A stretch of DNA of 47,019 bases. Origin: Chloroflexota bacterium (GTDB taxonomy: Bacteria > Chloroflexota > Anaerolineae > Anaerolineales > Anaerolineaceae). The notes beneath the pieces are model-generated. The model made no database searches. It was not told the DNA's origin and saw only the letters and a program-made list of their open reading frames with translations. Position numbers and translations under genes: made by a program. Each line of letters begins with the position of its first letter. Within the stretch, counting starts at the first letter, position 1. Positions 41,816 to 47,019 of this stretch are shown here, piece after piece. The DNA is taken from contig JAAZNC010000059.1 of NCBI GenBank assembly GCA_012798455.1, positions 1 through 47,019 of the forward strand, given 5' to 3'.

Positions 41816-41920
41816 TTGTATTGGAAGTGCAGATGGGTGAAGAGAAGTCAGTGCTCGATTGATCCCCTGCAATTCTTTGTTGCGAGCTTGGTTAACGCAA
41901 AAAAGATTCTTCCAATACAA
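41816..41920. repeat. 12-bp perfect inverted repeat in a 209-bp leader
   Basis: TTGTATTGGAAG (41816-41827) and CTTCCAATACAA (41909-41920) are perfect inverted copies 81 bp apart; outside them GTACTTCTT and AAGAAGTGTAC extend the dyad imperfectly. The region lies between the response regulator stop and the lipoprotein start, so the mRNA could form a long stem before the lipoprotein ribosome site. No transposase or obvious target duplication was seen. Confidence 0.55.
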
Positions 41921-41964
41921 AAAAGAAGTGTACCTATTTGATATTGCAACCCCCTATCTTTCCA

Positions 41965-41977
41965 ATTACAGTTTGTT
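41965..41977. repeat. 13-bp repeat ATTACAGTTTGTT
   Basis: This 13-mer occurs exactly at 41965-41977 (ahead of the lipoprotein gene, overlapping the regulator stop) and at 40902-40914 (ahead of the Yip1 gene), in the same orientation. It could be a binding site of the response regulator. Confidence 0.4.
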
Positions 41978-42701
41978 AATGTAACGTTTCGCTAATGGAG
42001 AGCCGGTATCCGATGCCCGGCACGGTCAGGATCAATTTGGGATGGGCAGGATCGTATTCAAGTTTTTCCCGCAGTCGCCGGATATAGACCGTGATGGTTT
42101 GGCTGTCATTGATCTCTTCGGATTCATGATCACGGATGCTGCTGATCAACTGAGTTCGGCTGAACACCTGCCCGGGATGTTTCGCCATATACACGAACAA
42201 ACGGTATTCGGTAGGGGTGAGATTGATATTGCTTTGATTACGGGAAACGGTCGCTTTCAGTGTATCGATGGTCAGGTCACCCACAAAAATCAATTTGGTC
42301 TCAGCTGTGGAAAATTCACCATAAGCACGGCGCAACAGGGCACGGATGCGGGCATTCAATTCACTGGGATTATAGGGTTTGGTCATATAATCATCCGCCC
42401 CGATCTCTAATGCCAGCACTTTATCAATGGGTTCGTCGCGCACGGTCAGGACCAGAATAGGCTGGTAAAGCCCGGAGCTACGCATTTGCCGGCAGAAATC
42501 AAAACCCAACCCATCCGGCAAGCGGATATCCAGAATGATCAAGTGGGGTTGGGTTTGTTGTGCAGTTTCCATCCCTTTGGTACCAGAATCGCAGGTTTGG
42601 ACGACATATCCTTCTTTCACCAATCCATCGTGTAAACTGCGTGCAACCGCCAGATCATCTTCGATGACTAGAATCCGAATATTTTGAATAGAAAATTCCA
42701 T
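41976..42701 (-). CDS. OmpR-family response regulator
   Basis: 241 aa. Receiver with acidic Glu14/Asp15/Asp16, phospho-acceptor Asp58 in IILDIRLPDG, Thr86 and Lys108; winged-helix output with LTPTEYRLFVYMAKHPG and QTITVYIRRLREKLEYDP. It heads the run ending in the histidine kinase at 34740-36341, so the two signalling genes bracket lipoprotein, Yip1, ATPase, secreted and permease genes. No strong ribosome site before ATG 42701; an 8-bp dyad lies there instead. Confidence 0.93.
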   Translation of the reverse strand: MEFSIQNIRILVIEDDLAVARSLHDGLVKEGYVVQTCDSGTKGMETAQQTQPHLIILDIRLPDGLGFDFCRQMRSSGLYQPILVLTVRDEPIDKVLALEIGADDYMTKPYNPSELNARIRALLRRAYGEFSTAETKLIFVGDLTIDTLKATVSRNQSNINLTPTEYRLFVYMAKHPGQVFSRTQLISSIRDHESEEINDSQTITVYIRRLREKLEYDPAHPKLILTVPGIGYRLSISETLH

Positions 42702-42707
42702 TCTTTA

Positions 42708-42730
42708 AATTCTAATCTAGATTTAGAATT
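42708..42730. promoter_or_regulatory. Dyad immediately before the response regulator start
   Basis: AATTCTAA (42708-42715) and TTAGAATT (42723-42730) around a 7-bp centre, 6 bp from the ATG at 42701 and inside the 42-bp gap after the LuxR-LysM gene. It could be an operator or an mRNA hairpin that weakens initiation. Confidence 0.4.
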
Positions 42731-42743
42731 CTTTTAATCATCT

Positions 42744-44396
42744 TCATGGAAGATAGAATATCAGGTTTCCTTCGGGGATGGATTCCGCAATCAAAGCATC
42801 CCATATAATGATCTGCGCTTCTTCCTTCGTCATACCGGCTGGTTTCGCGGTTACTTCAATCCCCCCTCCGTGATCAACGATCACATAATTGAATTCGATG
42901 CCTAATTTTGATAGATCATTCTGGACATCAGTCACCAGTTCATCAGAAAGTTTTTCCGGTTGGTCTTCAGTTAATTTTCCAACCCAGACCGACATGGTGG
43001 ACTGAGGATCATCTTCTGGGTCAAATCGGAAAGGCTTATCGTAATAAATACGATAGCACATCTGGCTGCTGGGATCGCCATCTGTCAAAAAAAGCCCAGC
43101 TTCACTAAATTCATTCCCCTTATAAAGGAGATGAATAGAGGGCAGCCATTGATTTCCCTGCGGATCAAAAACACAAAACAGCACCGCAGCTTGGGATGGG
43201 TTGATCTCTATTCCCCTGAATATGACCGTCTTATCATCGATCACGGCAGTTTTAACGGTTGAAAAAGTTAACTGCCCAACGTATGACGGTTTTACATCGA
43301 TAGAAAATGATTCGACCGGCAGTGTACGAACTTCGCCATCTTCAGCGTACACTTCTCCTCCGATAGGGATTTCTATCGTATAGGTTTCCTTTTGTGAATT
43401 CTCTTCTATGGAAGAAGGCAACCCTACATCGATAATTCCTTCGAAAAACCGGAGTTCCTCTTCCTGAGAATCATTTCCCCCTGCACCGCCCACACTTCCA
43501 TATCGTTCAGCATTCTCCAGATCGATCAGACTGCCATCCGCCCGGTGGATAATAATGTTCTGCAGATCGATGATCTGCACCGGTGAAAAGTCTTCAGGCA
43601 GCGGATAACCGGAAACCAGTAAATCCAGATAAAGCCTGGTTTCATCGATGTAGAACCACTTCACGATCAATGTCAAAGTAGACGAATCCAATTCTTTAAT
43701 ATAGGTATTTTCATCTTCGCTAGTCTGGACATAGAAAGAGACTGTAGAGGTCACTTCAGGGTCCAGACTAGGAGAAGGCTGGATATAAAGCTTCTGTCCC
43801 ACATAAATGATATCGGATTCTACTGGAGAACCGTTCATTTGACGCAGTTGCTCTACCGTAATGCCGTAAGCGGCAGCAATGCTCCATAAGGTTTGTCCTT
43901 CTTCAACAGTATGGATGATCGCCCCATCCTCCTGCGGGGTGGCTACTGCTACAGGCACTATATCTGAATATTCCCCTGAGATATCGGCGAGAAGGTTTTT
44001 CAAATCATGGTCCGGAGCAATAACAAACGCCAATGCCAGGAGTACGGCAATTAACAATCCTGAACCGATGAGATAATAGGTGCGCTTTTTCATGAAATCC
44101 CTCTGCTTTCTTTTTTCCCCATTGTAGGAAAGTTCATCCTTTGGCGCATCTGTGGATTCCCGCCAGGTGGTTTCCACAGGTTCTTCTACGAGTTCCGCAG
44201 AGGCATCTTTCATGAACAAAAGCACCGCTTCGGTACGGGAACTGACACCTAATTTTGAATAGATATTGCTCAGGTGAAATTCAACCGTCCGGTTTGATAT
44301 CTTGAGCTGCAGTGCAATTTGCTTATTACTCTTTCCCTGCACAAGCAGTTCGATGACTTCCTGCTCCCGTTCACTGAAACTATCTATATTGTTCAT
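42744..44396 (-). CDS. Membrane-bound LuxR-type regulator with extracytoplasmic LysM
   Basis: 550 aa. Residues 5-63 are a LuxR/GerE helix-turn-helix (FSEREQEVIELLVQGKSNKQ, then ISNRTVEFHLSNIYSKLGV). After a charged linker a single helix (107-127) crosses the membrane. Residues 161-205 form a LysM domain (HTVEEGQTLWSIAAAYGI, VGQKLYIQ), and the remaining ~340 residues are beta-rich, with a Gly-rich GSVGGAGG segment and a similarity in style to the propeller partner of the ECF factor. This one-component layout could couple cell-wall state to transcription. GAGG lies 7 nt before the ATG. Confidence 0.88.
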   Translation of the reverse strand: MNNIDSFSEREQEVIELLVQGKSNKQIALQLKISNRTVEFHLSNIYSKLGVSSRTEAVLLFMKDASAELVEEPVETTWRESTDAPKDELSYNGEKRKQRDFMKKRTYYLIGSGLLIAVLLALAFVIAPDHDLKNLLADISGEYSDIVPVAVATPQEDGAIIHTVEEGQTLWSIAAAYGITVEQLRQMNGSPVESDIIYVGQKLYIQPSPSLDPEVTSTVSFYVQTSEDENTYIKELDSSTLTLIVKWFYIDETRLYLDLLVSGYPLPEDFSPVQIIDLQNIIIHRADGSLIDLENAERYGSVGGAGGNDSQEEELRFFEGIIDVGLPSSIEENSQKETYTIEIPIGGEVYAEDGEVRTLPVESFSIDVKPSYVGQLTFSTVKTAVIDDKTVIFRGIEINPSQAAVLFCVFDPQGNQWLPSIHLLYKGNEFSEAGLFLTDGDPSSQMCYRIYYDKPFRFDPEDDPQSTMSVWVGKLTEDQPEKLSDELVTDVQNDLSKLGIEFNYVIVDHGGGIEVTAKPAGMTKEEAQIIIWDALIAESIPEGNLIFYLP

Positions 44397-44716
44397 TGAT
44401 AATCCTCAAATCATTTTAACGGAGCGGCTGCTCTCATTTTATCTTTCATATATGTTTTACCACCATCCTGAGATTGAAATGCAGTGACCATTTGATCTAG
44501 CACTAGGTCATGACTGGTTGGAACAGATCAATTTAAATACATCTGTAGTATTTCAAGAAATACAACAATTCTGCGTAATTATTATAAATATTTTGGGATC
44601 AAGCCTATACTGTGGATTTCCGTAAGTTCGATTTTTCTATCTTGTATTTTGTTTCTCTATAGTATTATGATTTTCGATAACCGGGAACAATCTCATCATC
44701 TTTTCAAACGGCTGTT
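44397..44716. other. Divergent intergenic region with one palindrome
   Basis: 320 bp between the divergent LuxR-LysM and peptidase genes. It contains GTATTTC-AA-GAAATAC at 44548-44563 (7-bp perfect arms), a plausible operator. I could not pick reliable promoter boxes for either gene. Confidence 0.45.
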
Positions 44717-45670
44717 ATGAAGAAACGATCAGTAATTTTCATTGTACTTTTCCTCATCCTTATCTTTCTTGGCTCCACAATCCTCATTTCCATGGGAACA
44801 AAAGATATAGATAGTTCACTTGTTTTTTCTCTTTCTATCACTCCAACTGCCTATCCACTGCCAACACGGACCTATAAACAAGCAACCTTGCTTGAGAAAC
44901 TAACAAATATATTCAGCACCCTATTTCATGGTCCTGCTATGCTGACAGAACCTTCAAATAATGACAGAGAAATTGGTAAAACTGATCACTTTGTGCTGTT
45001 TGCCCGTGAAAATGACACAGATTTATCCTGGTTTCTCGCTGAAGTAGAACATATTTATTTTTATGAGAGTTCTCGCATAGATACTAACTTATCAGAAAAG
45101 ATCAACATCATCATAAGTGTACCTGAACCTGGTTTATGTGCTCCCCGCGGCACCACTTACTTTAATGAAACTACCACTATCTTTTTATTTGCCGATCCCA
45201 ATACTCCTAAAGAGCAGATTTCAGCAGCTTTCGCGCATGAACTTGGTCATGCGTTTATCCATTCCCTCTATCCCAATTTAACCGATACTGCATTGAATGA
45301 AGGAATGGCAACCTGGCTTGCAGAAAAATTCTGGGTAGCATGGAAAATGAATTCTTTTGATAATGAGATTCGTTCTTTCGCTAAAGAGCAATCCTATCTT
45401 CCGCTTTATCTAAATCAGGATATGACGAAAGCTTATGAAAAAACAAAAGAGTGTTTACAGAATCGCGATATACTATTAACCGAATTTGCATCATTCATTG
45501 ATTTTCTGATGCGTGAATATGGTGTTGACCGCCTCTCTTCCCTATTCAATGTTCAGCAGCCTGAGATTATCGATTCACAAAGGCTCGTTTATCCTCCAAA
45601 TTATCAAGAAGTTTACGGGCTGGAATTAAATCAGCTGGAACAAAAATGGCTCATTTCTATTCTTGAATAA
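44717..45670 (+). CDS. Membrane-anchored HExxH metallopeptidase (peptidase MA-like)
   Basis: 317 aa. An N-terminal membrane anchor (about 6-27) is followed by a Pro/Thr-rich linker and a domain with the gluzincin motif HELGH (174-178) and a third zinc ligand Glu195 in NEGMATW, as in peptidase MA and related families. A predicted extracellular zinc protease, tethered to the membrane. No strong ribosome site precedes the ATG at 44717. It diverges from the LuxR-LysM regulator, so it may be a target. Confidence 0.85.
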   Translation: MKKRSVIFIVLFLILIFLGSTILISMGTKDIDSSLVFSLSITPTAYPLPTRTYKQATLLEKLTNIFSTLFHGPAMLTEPSNNDREIGKTDHFVLFARENDTDLSWFLAEVEHIYFYESSRIDTNLSEKINIIISVPEPGLCAPRGTTYFNETTTIFLFADPNTPKEQISAAFAHELGHAFIHSLYPNLTDTALNEGMATWLAEKFWVAWKMNSFDNEIRSFAKEQSYLPLYLNQDMTKAYEKTKECLQNRDILLTEFASFIDFLMREYGVDRLSSLFNVQQPEIIDSQRLVYPPNYQEVYGLELNQLEQKWLISILE

Positions 45671-45685
45671 AACTCCAAAATACAG

Positions 45686-46441
45686 TTACTGCTTCCAATG
45701 CAGCAGAGCTTCAAATGCCAGCGTGTCTTTGCTGCGGTTGTTCCCCACCACCTGCCATACCCCATCTTTATCTGCTCTTTCTTTCGCCAACAGAGCCACC
45801 TCTTCACCGGGTCTAATCTCATGGTCATAGTTGATCTGGATCCAATCCAGGATGTTGTTTTTATATATATCGATAGGGAATGCATCGCAGATCCAATCAA
45901 TATAGCGGCTGTTGTTGACATGCCCCAGCATATCCACCACCGAGTAGCCTGCCCGTACGCATAACCGTTCTTCCCCATCATTATCCAGTCCCAGTTTTTC
46001 AAGCGGTTCATCCAAACCAACTTTATCGGGCAAACTGGGCAATTCGATATTCAAAGAGCGCGGCGGGATCATGCGGCGTTTGGTTGCATCGATCACCAGC
46101 CAGGCAGAAGTAGCCAGTGCCAGGGGTTTGCCGGTATTATCCAGCATTTCAAAATCTCTGATATAAAACAGCTTCTGCTGAATGGTTTTAGGCCATGTGC
46201 GGATAATAACTTCATCCCCTGCCTGAGGATAGGCAAAGAACATGATCTTCATACGAGAATGCACCCAGAATAAATTCTGGCTCAGCATAACGTCAAAACC
46301 GGCTCCCAATTGAGCCGCACTGGTCATGGCTGCTTCGGTGAAATGTTGAAATATCGATGCGAGCTTCCAACACCGTTGAAAATCACATTCGAAAGTGTTT
46401 ACCCGCTCCTTGCTTTCATAAATGATCGATGCATTGTTCAT
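45686..46441 (-). CDS. Acyl-ACP thioesterase
   Basis: 251 aa, two hot-dog domains in one chain as in FatA/FatB-like thioesterases. N-terminal half: ESKERVNTFECDFQ, FWVHSRMKIMFF. C-terminal half: VVDMLGHVNNSRYIDW with the Asp, Asn and His typical of the active site. It releases fatty acids from acyl carrier protein. Convergent with the peptidase gene, only 15 bp apart and without a terminator between. AGAAGG lies 9 nt before the ATG. Confidence 0.9.
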   Translation of the reverse strand: MNNASIIYESKERVNTFECDFQRCWKLASIFQHFTEAAMTSAAQLGAGFDVMLSQNLFWVHSRMKIMFFAYPQAGDEVIIRTWPKTIQQKLFYIRDFEMLDNTGKPLALATSAWLVIDATKRRMIPPRSLNIELPSLPDKVGLDEPLEKLGLDNDGEERLCVRAGYSVVDMLGHVNNSRYIDWICDAFPIDIYKNNILDWIQINYDHEIRPGEEVALLAKERADKDGVWQVVGNNRSKDTLAFEALLHWKQ

Positions 46442-46562
46442 AGTGATGCCTTCTTTCCCGTTATCGAAAACAGGCTACATTCTAATACACCCGCGTACGA
46501 TAAGCAAAAATGTTTTCAATCTTCCTGCACAGCAATTTGCATTTCAAAGCAATTGGTCACTT

Positions 46563-46910
46563 TTAACAATATAAGAAAAAAGCGGAGGGCTGAGGAAATA
46601 GTTTCCTCCCTGTTTGAATAGGAAGTGAGGTCAGTTTTTCAAGTTTATATTCTTTACCCTGATGCTTGATCCCGGCACAACCGTTTGCCAGAATATTGCG
46701 GTACCAGTCCACCTGTGCACCATAGGTAAGCGCAAAAAGAAATTTCGAATCCTGCTTTACTGCAATCACCGGCGTCTGAAATTTCTTCCCGCTTTTTCTG
46801 CCAGAATGCAGTACCAGAGAAAAGGGACTTCCCTTTTTTCCAGCCCAGCGGCTGATAATTTTATTGATATATTTTTTATTGAGATACCGCAGTGAATTAC
46901 TGATCGGCAT
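46563..46910 (-). CDS. DUF385-family putative deazaflavin-dependent reductase
   Basis: 115 aa. Motifs of the DUF385 nitroreductase/quinone-reductase family: LVLHSGRKSGKKFQTPVIAV (near residues 32-51) and VDWYRNILANG (near 68). Family members bind F420 or heme and are ~110-150 aa; this one is at the short end. AAGGAAA precedes the ATG at 46910. It is 121 bp upstream of the thioesterase gene, possibly co-transcribed. Its substrate is unknown. Confidence 0.78.
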   Translation of the reverse strand: MPISNSLRYLNKKYINKIISRWAGKKGSPFSLVLHSGRKSGKKFQTPVIAVKQDSKFLFALTYGAQVDWYRNILANGCAGIKHQGKEYKLEKLTSLPIQTGRKLFPQPSAFFLYC

Positions 46911-46959
46911 TATTCAATTTTCCTTTCCTTAGAAATTTTACCTGTGTATTAAAGAGAAA

Positions 46960-46978
46960 AAGCACCCTGCAGGTGCTT
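46960..46978 (-). terminator. Intrinsic terminator for a gene beyond the right edge
   Basis: AAGCACC-ctgca-GGTGCTT: 7-bp arms, 5-nt loop. On the minus strand the stem is followed by TTTTTCTCTTT, a good T-tract, so it ends a minus-strand transcript entering from outside the window. Confidence 0.7.
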
Positions 46979-47019
46979 CTTCCAATATCCATTGATTATG
47001 GTTATGTTTATCTACACAA

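Noticed and set aside
41816-41920. Insertion sequence ends
   Set aside because: No transposase, too short, and no direct target repeat seen; kept only as an inverted repeat.

Overview
The window looks like the chromosome of a moderate-GC, free-living, fermentative bacterium, most likely a Chloroflexota/Anaerolineae-type organism. That is an inference. It rests on gene content (many lipoproteins with acidic or Thr/Glu linkers, an ECF sigma factor paired with a membrane-bound beta-propeller protein, LuxR-type HTH fused to extracytoplasmic domains, Yip1/FtsX operons, bacterial acyl-ACP thioesterase, a DUF385-type protein) and not on any marker gene. I found no rRNA, tRNA, CRISPR array, transposase or phage gene.

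Layout. (1) 1-6236, minus strand: a nucleoside-salvage operon with two duplicated pairs of nucleoside phosphorylases flanking an MFS transporter, then an SAH/MTA-type deaminase and the start of a lipoprotein. It has a good sigma-70 promoter and a ~300-nt structured leader. A class II aldolase is divergently transcribed at 6365, and one palindrome sits between the two promoters. (2) 7103-9875: ECF sigma factor overlapping a membrane-anchored beta-propeller protein; a bidirectional terminator; then a MerR/TipAS regulator with a 19-bp-spacer promoter. (3) 10855-13708: larC, larB and larE, which make the nickel-pincer cofactor. (4) 13843-24849: the most striking locus. On the minus strand: DapA/NanA-type aldolase, carbohydrate ABC importer (binding protein and two permeases, no ATPase), an unrecognised 403-aa protein, a KdsB-type CMP-sugar synthetase, a cytosolic sialidase-like hydrolase and YhcH. 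On the plus strand: LacI regulator, FucU-type mutarotase, KpsF-type arabinose-5-phosphate isomerase and PfkB kinase. Three LacI-type operators lie between the two arms. Together they fit uptake and breakdown of a Kdo-like 3-deoxy-2-keto sugar acid: hydrolase -> free ulosonic acid -> pyruvate + D-arabinose -> arabinose 5-phosphate -> ribulose 5-phosphate.

(5) 24917-30140: GH114/TM1410-like lipoprotein, a small membrane protein, a hypothetical protein and two lipoproteins that share a C-terminal domain, one of which also has a beta-helix. (6) 30237-33037: histidine kinase, lipoprotein and response regulator in one operon. (7) 33662-42701: GNAT protein, then a bookended system in transcription order: response regulator, lipoprotein, Yip1 membrane protein, ABC ATPase, secreted adaptor-like protein, FtsX/MacB permease, histidine kinase. 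(8) 42744-46910: membrane-bound LuxR-LysM regulator, membrane-anchored HExxH peptidase, acyl-ACP thioesterase and DUF385-family protein.

All functions are assigned from sequence motifs read by eye; nothing was searched against a database.
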